A stretch of DNA of 64,000 nt from Kordia sp039026955 (GTDB lineage Bacteria > Bacteroidota > Bacteroidia > Flavobacteriales > Flavobacteriaceae): positions 65,207-129,206 of the forward strand of contig JBCCLH010000011.1 of assembly GCA_039026955.1 (NCBI GenBank), written 5' to 3'. The translations under genes and the position numbers were made by a program. A model generated the notes under the pieces. The model saw nothing but the letters and a program-made list of their open reading frames with translations, searched no databases and was not told the origin of the DNA. Positions 7,931-16,196 of this stretch are shown piece by piece (the stretch's first letter is position 1; every line of letters starts with the position of its first letter).

Positions 7931-10429
7931 TTATCTAATATCTTTTAGATATTTATTTAAAAATTGATTTCCATTAAGACCTAAACCGTTAAATTCAATC
8001 CTGATATTCTCTTCGGTTATATCTGAGATATTTATTTGTTTGGAAAAATAGTCATTGAGTTTATTTACTGAATGAATAATGGCTTCGAGTTTTTCGGAAT
8101 TTATTACTTTAACTTTTGTATTTATTGTTACGTCTTCATTTTTACGAGCATTTGGTTGTAGTGTTATCCCCAATAGTTTACCTTCAAATTTATATTTATT
8201 ATTAAACCATGCCATTGAATGGTACAACTGTTCAATATCAGATTTAGATATTTTATTGACAGACTTTTTCTCTGATTTTGCTTCCAGAATCAAATAAAAA
8301 TCTTTTGTCCCCCATAATACATCACTTCCTTCATTCTCTTTTTTTTCTGGTCTAGATGATTCAAAACCCAGTAATTCTCCAAGTTTACATAAAGCATCTT
8401 CAAAATCTTCTGAATCATTTTTAGGATCAAAAATTAAATAATTTTTGATTTCGTTGACGTAAAGTAAAAGATCGTTTATAGAGGAGAAGGACTGGATGAA
8501 ACTATATGCTTTTACACTTTGTTCTTTAGAGTTTTCAATTTTCCACTTTTTATTAGATAAAAAAGGAATAGGCATTTTAGAGCTTAGGGTTCTTGATTTT
8601 AATAAGTAATTATTAGATTTGTTTTTATCTATTAAATATGTAAAATGAGCTAACATTTGATAGTGACAGGCTCTTTCTATTTCACTAGCATCTTCATTTA
8701 TTGCCTCATGCCCAAATTTTAATGCTTGAGAATGTTCTCCTTTAATAAAATTATGAATTGCTTTTTTTTCATTATTAAATACCTGTAGTCTTTTTTCTCG
8801 TGATAAATTATTCTCTACATCATCGCCATCCATAAAGTTTTGATAAAAACTTTTCCACTCATTATCTTGATTGAGGCAATAATCAGCAATTTCTGTAATT
8901 TTCTCAACAGCATTATCGCTATCTAATTTTTGTCCCTCCATAAGATTTAGCCCCAATTCAAGTTGTCGTTTAGTGTATGAATTAAAAAAATCTAAATTTT
9001 TTCTTTGCCTCAAGAATTTTAAAATATGACGTCCCATTAGATATATAACACTGTAGTCATTACCAGATCTAACAGTTCTTCCCATTCCTTGTTCAATAGT
9101 TTGTGCAATAATATTAGCGCTAGTTTCATGGTGAATATCTTCATGATGCTCATCTTTTATAAACTTAAACTTTGGATGATTATGAATTACCAGAACATTA
9201 CAAGAATCACCACTTAGATCAATTCCTTCATATCTATTAACAAATACAATTAAGTTTCCCTTACTAGTCTTTAACTTTTCTATAGTATTGTCTATGTTAT
9301 CTTTCTGAGCAATTTCAGCGCCTAAAGATTCCCATTCTTTTGCTGTTCTTGTATTAGGAACTAAAACAACAACATTCTCATTTTTATTTAAGTGATGATT
9401 TAAAATTTCAATATGATTATCCTTAGAAAGATTATTAAAGTACCTTTTTGGAGCTAAAATTAATCTTTGTCCATAATCTTTTCTGTCAATAGGAGTTATT
9501 GGATTTAAAACAGAATTGTATGAAAAATCGAAATCTTTTAAAATTGAAGAGTCATTTACAAAAGTAGCTGAAAGAGCATATTTATTATCGACAGAGTCAT
9601 AAGCTACTATATTTTTAATATATGATACTAGAGGAGTAATTTCAATTCTATGAGTATTGAAATACATTTCATATTGACTAAGATTGTTTTCAATAAGTTT
9701 CCACTTAAAAAGTAATGTATCTATATCTTCTATGTATTCGACTAGTATTTGTAATACCTTATCTTTTTTATCTATCCAACTCCAAAAAGGTACTTTCATA
9801 TAATAACCTGGACTTCCAGACATTATAGCTTCATAGCATCCAAGAGCTTGTTTTTTTAAATCATCTTGGAATAATTTTAATAATTTATTATAAAGTTCAT
9901 GGATATGACTAATCTTCACTGTAAAACTATCTTTGACTTTCTCTACACATCTATGTGCGTCATCTATAACTATTGCAGAGAGTTTTATTTTGTCTCTATC
10001 AAAAATATTTTTTCCATTAAACATTTTATTGATTGTCGCAATTAAAATTGCTTCGCTATTTAAAAATTCTTCGGGGAAATCGTTATTCTCATCTATCTCA
10101 CATGTTGGGATGCTATAATTTTTAGATTGTGTGACTACTTGATTTAGTAATTGATTGTCAGGACAAAGAAAAACAACAGGTTTTTTAGTCTCTATCATTT
10201 TCGAGTATAAAATCAGTAATCCAACAAGAGTCTTACCTGCTCCAGTATTCATCTTGATTAAGATACAATCTTCATTTCTTCTTTTGTTCCATTCTTTTAA
10301 TACCTCTTCTTGAACTCCACGCAGATAAATATAATCTTTGTCCTTAGTTAAGGAGTTATATAGTTTTATAGGGTCAGTTTCTAATTTTCTCTTTTCTAAA
10401 GATTTGTTTTTCTGAGCGAAGAAGTTCAT
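7931..10429 (-). CDS. DEAD/DEAH helicase with C-terminal PD-(D/E)xK-like nuclease domain
   Basis: 832 aa, transcribed towards the CBASS operon. SF2 helicase motifs in order: Walker A IKMNTGAGKTLVGLLIL (about residue 60), DDAH box in AIVIDDAHRC, motif III ALSATF, motif VI QGMGRTVRSG. A helical middle region follows. Near the C-terminus, EGSDVLWGTKDFYLILEAKS gives D...E-x-K, the pattern of restriction-type nucleases. A helicase fused to such a nuclease next to CBASS suggests a second, stand-alone anti-phage gene, but I do not recognise a named family. It is preceded by about 130 bases of AT-rich sequence and is not in an operon. Confidence 0.7.
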   Translation of the reverse strand: MNFFAQKNKSLEKRKLETDPIKLYNSLTKDKDYIYLRGVQEEVLKEWNKRRNEDCILIKMNTGAGKTLVGLLILYSKMIETKKPVVFLCPDNQLLNQVVTQSKNYSIPTCEIDENNDFPEEFLNSEAILIATINKMFNGKNIFDRDKIKLSAIVIDDAHRCVEKVKDSFTVKISHIHELYNKLLKLFQDDLKKQALGCYEAIMSGSPGYYMKVPFWSWIDKKDKVLQILVEYIEDIDTLLFKWKLIENNLSQYEMYFNTHRIEITPLVSYIKNIVAYDSVDNKYALSATFVNDSSILKDFDFSYNSVLNPITPIDRKDYGQRLILAPKRYFNNLSKDNHIEILNHHLNKNENVVVLVPNTRTAKEWESLGAEIAQKDNIDNTIEKLKTSKGNLIVFVNRYEGIDLSGDSCNVLVIHNHPKFKFIKDEHHEDIHHETSANIIAQTIEQGMGRTVRSGNDYSVIYLMGRHILKFLRQRKNLDFFNSYTKRQLELGLNLMEGQKLDSDNAVEKITEIADYCLNQDNEWKSFYQNFMDGDDVENNLSREKRLQVFNNEKKAIHNFIKGEHSQALKFGHEAINEDASEIERACHYQMLAHFTYLIDKNKSNNYLLKSRTLSSKMPIPFLSNKKWKIENSKEQSVKAYSFIQSFSSINDLLLYVNEIKNYLIFDPKNDSEDFEDALCKLGELLGFESSRPEKKENEGSDVLWGTKDFYLILEAKSEKKSVNKISKSDIEQLYHSMAWFNNKYKFEGKLLGITLQPNARKNEDVTINTKVKVINSEKLEAIIHSVNKLNDYFSKQINISDITEENIRIEFNGLGLNGNQFLNKYLKDIR

Positions 10430-10613
10430 TTTAGTTAAGTTTAATTTTATAAAAATATAATAATAAGTTTCGTTCAGTAAATTTAAATAATTGCTGACAA
10501 AAATACTTGAGATAAGTAAATAATATTCTGCCAGATTGCAAATTTCATTTAAACTAAAGTTCTAATCAAAATTTGCCTCTGGTTGAGGATTCCTCAAACT
10601 CCTTTAATCAACA

Positions 10614-10645
10614 TCAAAAAAGTAGAACGCTTGCGTTAGCGTTCT
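10614..10645 (-). terminator. Terminator of the mobilisation operon
   Basis: On the minus strand AGAACGCT / AGCGTTCT pair around a 6-base loop, followed by ACTTTTTT. The stem overlaps the stop codon of the relaxase C-terminal frame. From here to 10430 nothing else is seen. Confidence 0.7.
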
Positions 10646-10932
10646 TTGTCTTTAGATTTATTTAAGCTTTTTCGTTGTTGTAATTCTTTAAGTGAAGTAA
10701 GTCGCTCTTTTGTTTTGTCTTTGAGGAGTAGTAATGAAATATCAATTCCTAAGCTATGTTTGAAGCGATATTTTCTTTTGCCATAATATACGCCTGTAAG
10801 CTTGTTATTTCGATAATAGGTTTTGATATTATGCTGTGATAGTAATTTTTCAAAGACACGAATATTGCCACTTTGTTGAAATATGCCTTGTACTTTTTCA
10901 AATAACATATCTTTATCTGATGGTATTGCCAT
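10636..10932 (-). CDS. Relaxase C-terminal part in the -1 frame
   Basis: 98 residues from the internal ATG, but the same frame is open further upstream to the A-run at 10980-10989, reading ELTKAYSEKEAQLKKR before MAIPSDKDMLFEKVQ. That upstream stretch looks like real relaxase sequence, so this is the continuation of the gene at 10974-11507 and not a separate protein. It is basic and helical, ending NKSKDKER. A ribosomal slip of -1 at the A-run would give one relaxase of about 290 aa. If no slip occurs, it is the broken end of a pseudogene. Confidence 0.6.
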   Translation of the reverse strand: MAIPSDKDMLFEKVQGIFQQSGNIRVFEKLLSQHNIKTYYRNNKLTGVYYGKRKYRFKHSLGIDISLLLLKDKTKERLTSLKELQQRKSLNKSKDKER

Positions 10933-10973
10933 CCGTTTTTTTAGTTGTGCTTCTTTTTCAGAATAGGCTTTGG

Positions 10974-11507
10974 TCAGTTCTTTTTTTTTAATCCATGACG
11001 TACCACACTATCTTCCAATAAAGGATACGTATTTATTTGGTACTGTTGAAGTAAAACCTTTATCTCAGCCATTCGTTTTTTTGAAATTCTCGCACTCTTA
11101 TAGTCTGTCGTGCGTAATCCTGAAAAAACTAGATGTGCATGCCAATTCCTATTTTTTTCAAAGTGCACTGCACCAACGCAAAGCATATTCTGATCTGTAC
11201 GTAATTTTATATACCGTTCCACTAAGTCTTTTAAAATACTTCGGTTCAAATGCTGCGTTGATTTGTCTGAAAAAGATACAACTTCGTGATAACAGACAAC
11301 TGATTTAGTTCCGTAATGAGATTGTCTATTTGCTTCCAATTCTTCAAACTGCTGTATCCATTTTTCTTTTTGATAGCTTTTTACAAGTTGTTTGAATAGC
11401 AAACGATTCCCTTTTTCATCTTCAAGCGACTTTCTTCCATCAAAAACGTAGTTAATTAATGTGCGGGCAGATTGTTTCTGAGAATGGCTTATACTTTTTA
11501 TAATCAC
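10974..11507 (-). CDS. Relaxase (MobA/VirD2 type), N-terminal HUH domain
   Basis: Nicks the transfer origin and carries the strand during mobilisation. Visible: a Tyr motif at LINYVFDG near the N-terminus, SVVCYHEVVSFSD, and the metal-binding motif III RNWHAHLVFSG with H-x-H. It starts in a 4-base ATGA overlap with the MobC-like gene. The frame ends KKKN-stop just after TTA AAA AAA AAG. The heptamer A-AAA-AAG is a textbook -1 slippery site, and the -1 frame continues as plausible relaxase sequence to 10636. As read without a slip it has only 177 aa, short for the family. Confidence 0.8.
   Translation of the reverse strand: MIIKSISHSQKQSARTLINYVFDGRKSLEDEKGNRLLFKQLVKSYQKEKWIQQFEELEANRQSHYGTKSVVCYHEVVSFSDKSTQHLNRSILKDLVERYIKLRTDQNMLCVGAVHFEKNRNWHAHLVFSGLRTTDYKSARISKKRMAEIKVLLQQYQINTYPLLEDSVVRHGLKKKN
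10980..10989 (-). other. A9G run: candidate -1 frameshift (slippery) site in the relaxase gene
   Basis: On the minus strand nine A precede GAAC. In the relaxase frame this is AAA AAA AAG, containing A-AAA-AAG with the correct phase for a -1 slip, after which GAA CTG ACC continues the gene. The same run would also suffer easily from one-base deletion or homopolymer sequencing error. Confidence 0.55.
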
Positions 11508-11974
11508 GAGACAAGTTTTTCTAGCTGTTCAAAAAGTTCAAGAAGATCATCATAACTCTTTTTAAGTTCGGGATCGCTATTTTCATAAGCTAAAGCTTCT
11601 GCAATGTCATAACTTAAAGAAAGCAACCGTTTAATTTCTGGACTGTTAGATGGTAATTCCCGTTGTTCTATATTTGCAGCAGCAAAAACAATTTCTTTAA
11701 TGTATCTAGCAAGTGACTTTTCATTATCTCGTGCATATTTTTCAATACGTGCCTTTTCTTTTTTAGAAAAAGATATGCTTACATTAGTGTGAGTGATTGT
11801 ATATCTTTGTTTTTGGTACTGTTTTAAATACAGTTTACGGAACGTTTTACGAGCTAATTCAATTTCTTCGGCTGTTCCTGTTTCTAAAACACCAGTTGCA
11901 TCAAGATATTCTTGTACATTTCTATATGGAAATACGTCTGTATTCATTGTTTTATTTTTCAAGATCAAACTCAC
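11504..11974 (-). CDS. MobC-like mobilisation accessory protein
   Basis: 156 aa immediately upstream of the relaxase, overlapping it by 4 bases (ATGA). The middle NVSISFSKKEKARIEKYARD followed by SLARYIKEIVF reads like a ribbon-helix-helix DNA-binding unit, as in MobC/MbpC-type proteins that bind oriT and recruit relaxase. The C-terminal third is acidic and helical. Function is inferred from position and fold pattern. The N-terminal 11 residues may be extra, since MNTDVFPYRN also offers a start. Confidence 0.6.
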   Translation of the reverse strand: MSLILKNKTMNTDVFPYRNVQEYLDATGVLETGTAEEIELARKTFRKLYLKQYQKQRYTITHTNVSISFSKKEKARIEKYARDNEKSLARYIKEIVFAAANIEQRELPSNSPEIKRLLSLSYDIAEALAYENSDPELKKSYDDLLELFEQLEKLVS

Positions 11975-12314
11975 GATGTATATCTTTTATTTTTTTTAAA
12001 TCATTAAGTCGCCCTATAAGTCTGCGCTTGGTTTTTTCTTCTTCTTTGTCGGGGAAACGCTGTTCGTAGTAATCTACAAGCAAGATTTTTGCATCATCTT
12101 CTTTTGCTCGTTCTTGAAAGCGTTTCTGTTGTTTTTTAGTTAGTAATTTCGATGTCTGCTTTCCTTTTGGTTTTTCTAACAGTTTTTTGATTTTACTATC
12201 AATCATTTGTGATAGTTCTTTAGGTTTCGTATGAATGCTGGTTATTCCTATTTCAATAATGTTCGGTATAACATCAAGTAGTTTTTCGCTGATATGTCGT
12301 AAATTGAATTTCAT
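11952..12314 (-). CDS. Hypothetical basic protein of the mobilisation operon
   Basis: 120 aa, very rich in Lys and Arg (KKLLEKPKGKQTSKLLTKKQQ), predicted all-helical, with no signal peptide or membrane span. It overlaps the start of the MobC-like gene by 23 bases and follows the coupling-protein gene by 10 bases, so it is part of the same operon. I do not recognise the family. Position between coupling protein and MobC suggests a role in DNA processing for transfer; this is inference only. Confidence 0.6.
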   Translation of the reverse strand: MKFNLRHISEKLLDVIPNIIEIGITSIHTKPKELSQMIDSKIKKLLEKPKGKQTSKLLTKKQQKRFQERAKEDDAKILLVDYYEQRFPDKEEEKTKRRLIGRLNDLKKIKDIHREFDLEK

Positions 12315-12324
12315 CTAATATATT

Positions 12325-13779
12325 TTATTGTTGTTCATCGTTATTTCTGTATGCATCTAATGGAAGATACTTTGTTCTGTAGCGTTGATGTGGCAATGGA
12401 AGCGCAAACTCGTCTGGATTAATCATATTTACATACTCAATATATTTTCTGACTTTATACCACGGTTTGACGTTTTTAATGTAGATGGGTTTTAGTCCTC
12501 CATTAGGCACTATCAGTGCATTATCTTTAGGCATAGTGCGCACTTCTTGAGCAGAAAGTAGATGTCGCTGCTGTATGTTGTTTTTATTCTTTACATCGGG
12601 ATAGTAATTATATGATCCACAGAGTTCTTGGAGCATCTGGCTCTCATGGCGAAGTCCCGTAAAGTAGATGCCAGTACAGTTGTTTAAAATAACGTTTCCT
12701 CCATGCTGTCCATATTTTTCATAGAGTTGTTCTGTGGATTGTACGACAAATAAAATCGCAAAGTAGGATCGTGCGATACTAATTATGTCCTCAAATTTTT
12801 TGAGCGGAATTTGTGCAAGCTCATCGATGATGACATAGAGTTTTCTGGAATTAGGGGTACTTACGTCACTAAAAAGATGGTTAAACATGATATCAAAAAA
12901 CATCCCAATTAAACGGGTGTAGTAACCATTATTATGTATTGGTAGTGATATGAATAAAGCAATTTTTTCAGATTTGAGTCTTGAAAAATTAAAGCTGTTA
13001 GGACTACTTGTTACATCACAAATATCAGCATCAAGCGCATAATGAGATAGGTAAGAAATTGCTGATGAAATTATTGATGCCTTAGTACGTTCTGAATTGG
13101 CATGTAAAGTTTTGTAGCGCAACCATAAATCGTTTTCAGCATTCTGTGAATACAAGTTGTTAATCGTATCTTCTTCTGCGGCAAGATGTTCTAAAATATA
13201 ATGGATATTAGCAATGTTTTGATACTTTACATCTTCATGTTTTTTTAAATAGGTAGCAATAGTGTTGATAAGATTGACTGCTTGTTGACGCCAAAAAGGA
13301 TCGCTTCCCTGCTGTTCTTCTCCAGCTAGAAGATTACAAATTTTATTCAGTTCAGTTGGTGCAAGTGCATAAGAAAAAGGATTAAAAGCAATAGAATTTG
13401 CAGGGTCTCTAAAATCAAGTTTAAGTACAGTATACCCTTGCGATAGTAAAAACGGTTTTACTTTAGGATAAATTTCATTTTTCACGTCGTTAACAACCAT
13501 GCTTCCTTGTTCGGCACTTGTAGCAATTTGAAAAATACTTGGCAGGATTACTTTTGTAGTTTTTCCCCCAGAACTAGGTGCACAGCACATTAGATGGCTG
13601 TGCGATTGTTCTATGGTAAAGGCATCAAGACCTATTGCGAATCCAGAATGCTTTGGAGATAAAAGACTCTTTTTTTTAGCAAACGATGCTTTTAACAAAT
13701 TGTCTTTTGTTCCTGCGCTAAGGATACTGTTAGTAAGGTTTTCAAAAAGGTCATTGATAAGTTGTGTCAGTACTTTCAT
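12325..13779 (-). CDS. VirD4/TraG-like conjugative coupling protein (ATPase)
   Basis: Couples the relaxase-DNA complex to a secretion channel. Walker A is CCAPSSGGKTTKVILPSIF (about residue 90) and Walker B LYVIIDELAQIPLKKFEDI. The Walker B region is followed by the SIARSYFAILFVVQSTEQL segment typical of TraG/TraD. At 484 aa it is short and has no N-terminal membrane segments. The 49-aa membrane peptide encoded just upstream (13792-13941) could supply the anchor. It is the first of two such ATPases in the island. No VirB4-like partner is present in the island, so transfer would need a helper element. Confidence 0.85.
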   Translation of the reverse strand: MKVLTQLINDLFENLTNSILSAGTKDNLLKASFAKKKSLLSPKHSGFAIGLDAFTIEQSHSHLMCCAPSSGGKTTKVILPSIFQIATSAEQGSMVVNDVKNEIYPKVKPFLLSQGYTVLKLDFRDPANSIAFNPFSYALAPTELNKICNLLAGEEQQGSDPFWRQQAVNLINTIATYLKKHEDVKYQNIANIHYILEHLAAEEDTINNLYSQNAENDLWLRYKTLHANSERTKASIISSAISYLSHYALDADICDVTSSPNSFNFSRLKSEKIALFISLPIHNNGYYTRLIGMFFDIMFNHLFSDVSTPNSRKLYVIIDELAQIPLKKFEDIISIARSYFAILFVVQSTEQLYEKYGQHGGNVILNNCTGIYFTGLRHESQMLQELCGSYNYYPDVKNKNNIQQRHLLSAQEVRTMPKDNALIVPNGGLKPIYIKNVKPWYKVRKYIEYVNMINPDEFALPLPHQRYRTKYLPLDAYRNNDEQQ

Positions 13780-13791
13780 TGCGTAATAGTT

Positions 13792-13941
13792 TTATTCAAT
13801 AACTCTTTCTAAAGCATTTGCTGCAATTCTGAAACAAGCTTCGCTTGCTTTGCAGAATATAAAAACCCCCAAGAGAAATAAGCGAAAGAGTGTCACAGCC
13901 AATTGTTTTGCAAGGCTAAAAAGAATATTCCAGAAATTCAT
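13792..13941 (-). CDS. 49-aa single-span membrane peptide
   Basis: A short gene starting MNFWNILFSLAKQLAVTL, with a hydrophobic segment LFRLFLLGVFIFC and an amphipathic tail ending ERVIE. Its ATG overlaps the stop of the E1-like gene (ATGA, 13938-13941), and the coupling-protein gene starts 12 bases after it, which supports translation. The first four residues MNFW are the same as those of the protein at 15515-15937. Function unknown; a membrane anchor for the soluble-looking coupling protein is one possibility. Confidence 0.55.
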   Translation of the reverse strand: MNFWNILFSLAKQLAVTLFRLFLLGVFIFCKASEACFRIAANALERVIE

Positions 13942-14846
13942 GATTGAGATTTTAAAGGATTCTTATGTATTATTTGACCATTTAAAATACCTCGGCAATC
14001 AGGACAATCTTGCTCGTATTTTGGAGTAAGTTCAGGATCAATACGTTGCCATATAGGTGTAAAGAGTTGAGCTGTTTTTCCAAGATTAGCATACGCAGCA
14101 TCAAATAAAGGATTACCACCTAGTGGATGCACCTTAAACTGTAGGAAGTTGTGTCGTAAAACACCATCTACATCAAAAAGTGATTTATAGAACCGTTTAC
14201 ATTCTTTATCTTCCTTTTTATTGTCTCGATGTAGAATTGCCAAAGTTAGCATACCAATGTAACTATCAAGCAGCTCACTGTGAAATATGGTGTTGGCATT
14301 TGAGGATACGGTAACTTCTTTCTTTTGATTTGCAGCATATCGAGAACTAACAGCACATCGAAAACATGATGGTGTGTCTTGTGGTACTTGAAAAAATATT
14401 TCAGCAGTTCTTGAATGCGCATACCACCCTGCCCAAAGTGCAGGTGTATTGTATTTAAGTGCTAGGATATTTCCAAATGATTGAGCACGGAAAGAATCTG
14501 TAAGGAATAGGAACAAATCAGCATTTAGGAAGATTTTATCTAATTCCTCTTCGCTCATATCCAGAAAATTTTTAGTTATTCCTTTGTAACGTGTATTAGG
14601 ATTAACTTTTTTTACTTTTGTTTCAAGTGCTGCAACTTTATGCAGCCCAATTGTGTCGTAATCATATCCTTGTCGTACAATATTACTTTCTTCAACAGTA
14701 TCAAAATCAAGTACCGTTAAAGTCCCTACACCACATCGGGCAAGGTTGATAACTAAGTTGTACGAACCTCCTGCACCGACAATAACTATATGCGATTGTT
14801 GAAGTGCAGGAATATCTGCTGCATGTTCTATTCTACTAAAGTCCAT
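13938..14846 (-). CDS. E1-like (ThiF/MoeB-type) adenylating protein of the mobilisation operon
   Basis: 302 aa. Nucleotide-binding loop IVIVGAGGSYNLVINLARCG near residue 20, then VLDFDTVEESNIVRQGY, the canonical ThiF/E1 signature. Zinc cysteines are PSCFRC and ECDCP-type CPDCRG near the C-terminus (EQDCPDCRG). The crossover region reads VSSNANTIFHSELLDS where Cap2 of the same island has GCGEVYTPYSALDS, so the E1 catalytic Cys seems absent. It may only adenylate, as ThiF or PRTRC-type proteins. It overlaps the JAB gene upstream by 19 bases and the small peptide by 4. Similar ThiF/JAB pairs occur in PRTRC cassettes of plasmids. Confidence 0.82.
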   Translation of the reverse strand: MDFSRIEHAADIPALQQSHIVIVGAGGSYNLVINLARCGVGTLTVLDFDTVEESNIVRQGYDYDTIGLHKVAALETKVKKVNPNTRYKGITKNFLDMSEEELDKIFLNADLFLFLTDSFRAQSFGNILALKYNTPALWAGWYAHSRTAEIFFQVPQDTPSCFRCAVSSRYAANQKKEVTVSSNANTIFHSELLDSYIGMLTLAILHRDNKKEDKECKRFYKSLFDVDGVLRHNFLQFKVHPLGGNPLFDAAYANLGKTAQLFTPIWQRIDPELTPKYEQDCPDCRGILNGQIIHKNPLKSQS

Positions 14847-15502
14847 ATTAGATTGTTTAATTGAAATTTATGATACATATATTGATATGCTAACCAAAGA
14901 GAACAAAGTAAGAATACAAGGCTTCCTGTTAAAAGAGCACTCCATAAAAACAAATAGTAGTGTTTAAAGGATAAAGATTTTAAGATGCTGCTGTATAGGT
15001 TTGCGTCACTTGGAATTGGTGGAAGTAATTCTGGAGGACGCTCTGTAAATGCTTTGTAATCATTTGGTACAAGTTCAAGTTCTGTTTTTGTTACTTCCCC
15101 ATCTTTATTAATGATAAACGGAATAAAATTGTATTTTCCATCTGTTGCAGGAAACATAAGTGGAACTACAAAGAATTCTAGGTGCGGAAAGTTTTTAAAT
15201 TGAGATGTGAAATACATACGATCTGGACTTGATAACTGAGTTGCTCCTGGCGGATGCGAGTGAAAAAAACCAATAAGTTCTAAACCTTTTTTTCGCATTT
15301 TATCAATCATGGTATTAAGGTATGGTGCATTAAAGGTGTAAGTGCTCCTGCTAGTTACAGCATCTTTATCGTAGACAAATTCTTGTACGACATAATCATT
15401 ACTTGTTCCAAAGAGCAAACCTCCAGCTTCTGCTGCGACACTTCCGACTGTAGTAAGCATCTGATGGTACGCTTTTGTTGTTATATGTGTTTTATTTTTC
15501 AT
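14828..15502 (-). CDS. JAB/JAMM metalloprotease with C-terminal membrane anchor
   Basis: 224 aa. JAMM motif: E25 in AAEAGGLLFG, then LIGFFHSHPPGATQLSSPD with H-x-H and Asp. The C-terminal 50 residues contain a strong transmembrane helix (YYLFLWSALLTGSLVFLLCS), giving a cytosolic protease tethered to the membrane. That is unusual: Cap3 of the same island has no anchor. It is paired by overlap with the E1-like gene. By analogy with JAB proteins next to E1-like proteins it may cleave a ubiquitin-like or conjugated substrate, but none is identified. Confidence 0.82.
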   Translation of the reverse strand: MKNKTHITTKAYHQMLTTVGSVAAEAGGLLFGTSNDYVVQEFVYDKDAVTSRSTYTFNAPYLNTMIDKMRKKGLELIGFFHSHPPGATQLSSPDRMYFTSQFKNFPHLEFFVVPLMFPATDGKYNFIPFIINKDGEVTKTELELVPNDYKAFTERPPELLPPIPSDANLYSSILKSLSFKHYYLFLWSALLTGSLVFLLCSLWLAYQYMYHKFQLNNLIWTLVE

Positions 15503-15514
15503 AATTGTATTAAA

Positions 15515-15937
15515 TTATTGTTGTGCTATTTGTTGATCAGGTGTTTTGCCTGTTTTGATATACGTATTAATAAGTTCTGCATACATTTTTGAAAGTTCTT
15601 TCGCTTCTTTCAATGTTTTTGGCTCTTTTCCAGAGTGTATACATATCTTATGTTGTGCGCTTCTTCTACTATGCAGTACATGAATAGTGTGTATATTTTG
15701 ACTTCTTCCATTAAATGGTGGAAACAAATGAATATCTATTTCATATTTTCGTTCTGTAATTTTATGATATGAGAACTGGAAGTAAGAACTTCCATCTCGT
15801 GTTCTGTAAGTGAAGATATTAGGATCGGGTGAAATAGGATTTGCTTGTGAAATCTGCTGCTGCGTCTGTTTTCGCTGCTGATATTCTGTAGGATCAGTAC
15901 CTGTGAATAGGCAATAAATACATTCCCAAAAATTCAT
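15515..15937 (-). CDS. Unknown 140-aa protein; possible divergent E2-like fold
   Basis: First gene of the E1-like/JAB set, 12 bases upstream of the JAB gene. After an N-terminal MNFWECIYCLF segment and a Gln-rich linker (about 20-40), residues 50-130 read as beta strands with YEIDIHLFPPFNG, then HKICIHSGKEPKTL (C99), then a long helix. That order (strand ending in FP, Cys in an x-I-C-I context, long helix) resembles E2 domains, compare PNGSICFLEK in Cap2 of this island. This is pattern reading only; the family is not recognised and structure prediction would decide. Confidence 0.5.
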   Translation of the reverse strand: MNFWECIYCLFTGTDPTEYQQRKQTQQQISQANPISPDPNIFTYRTRDGSSYFQFSYHKITERKYEIDIHLFPPFNGRSQNIHTIHVLHSRRSAQHKICIHSGKEPKTLKEAKELSKMYAELINTYIKTGKTPDQQIAQQ

Positions 15938-15971
15938 ATTATTTTTTTAAATCGTTTGATGTGTTGAAAAT

Positions 15972-15997
15972 AAGTGGGTAGATGTTGCTACCCACTT
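15972..15997. repeat. Perfect 9-bp inverted repeat upstream of the E2-like/JAB/E1 genes
   Basis: AAGTGGGTA and TACCCACTT separated by 8 bases, 35 bases ahead of the ATG at 15937 on the minus strand. No T-run follows on either strand, so an operator or a leader hairpin is more likely than a terminator. Confidence 0.5.
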
Positions 15998-16065
15998 GAA
16001 AGCTCATGAGTTTAAAGATTACTATTATTCACCTTTAAACTTTTAACTATCTAAAAATCAAATAG

Positions 16066-16122
16066 TTAATGTAAAGTTCCGGCATCGATATATCCCCCGC
16101 CTTTGATGTTGGATTTTTTCAT
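16066..16122 (-). CDS. Possible micro-ORF (18 aa) in the leader of the JAB/E1 operon
   Basis: Reads MKKSNIKGGGYIDAGTLH followed by TAA. It lies between the small gene at 16197 and the hairpin at 15972. The lysine-rich start and glycine run look unlike random AT-rich sequence, and it could be a leader peptide. There is no direct evidence that it is translated. Confidence 0.22.
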   Translation of the reverse strand: MKKSNIKGGGYIDAGTLH

Positions 16123-16196
16123 CGTTACATGATTTTAGTTAAACTTCTATGTCTGTTTTTTTTGGATAAAACAGTAAACCGTTAGATATCCAGATA

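Noticed and set aside
10970..11308. 112-aa plus-strand ORF over the relaxase
   Set aside because: Shadow frame; the minus strand carries the HUH relaxase motifs.
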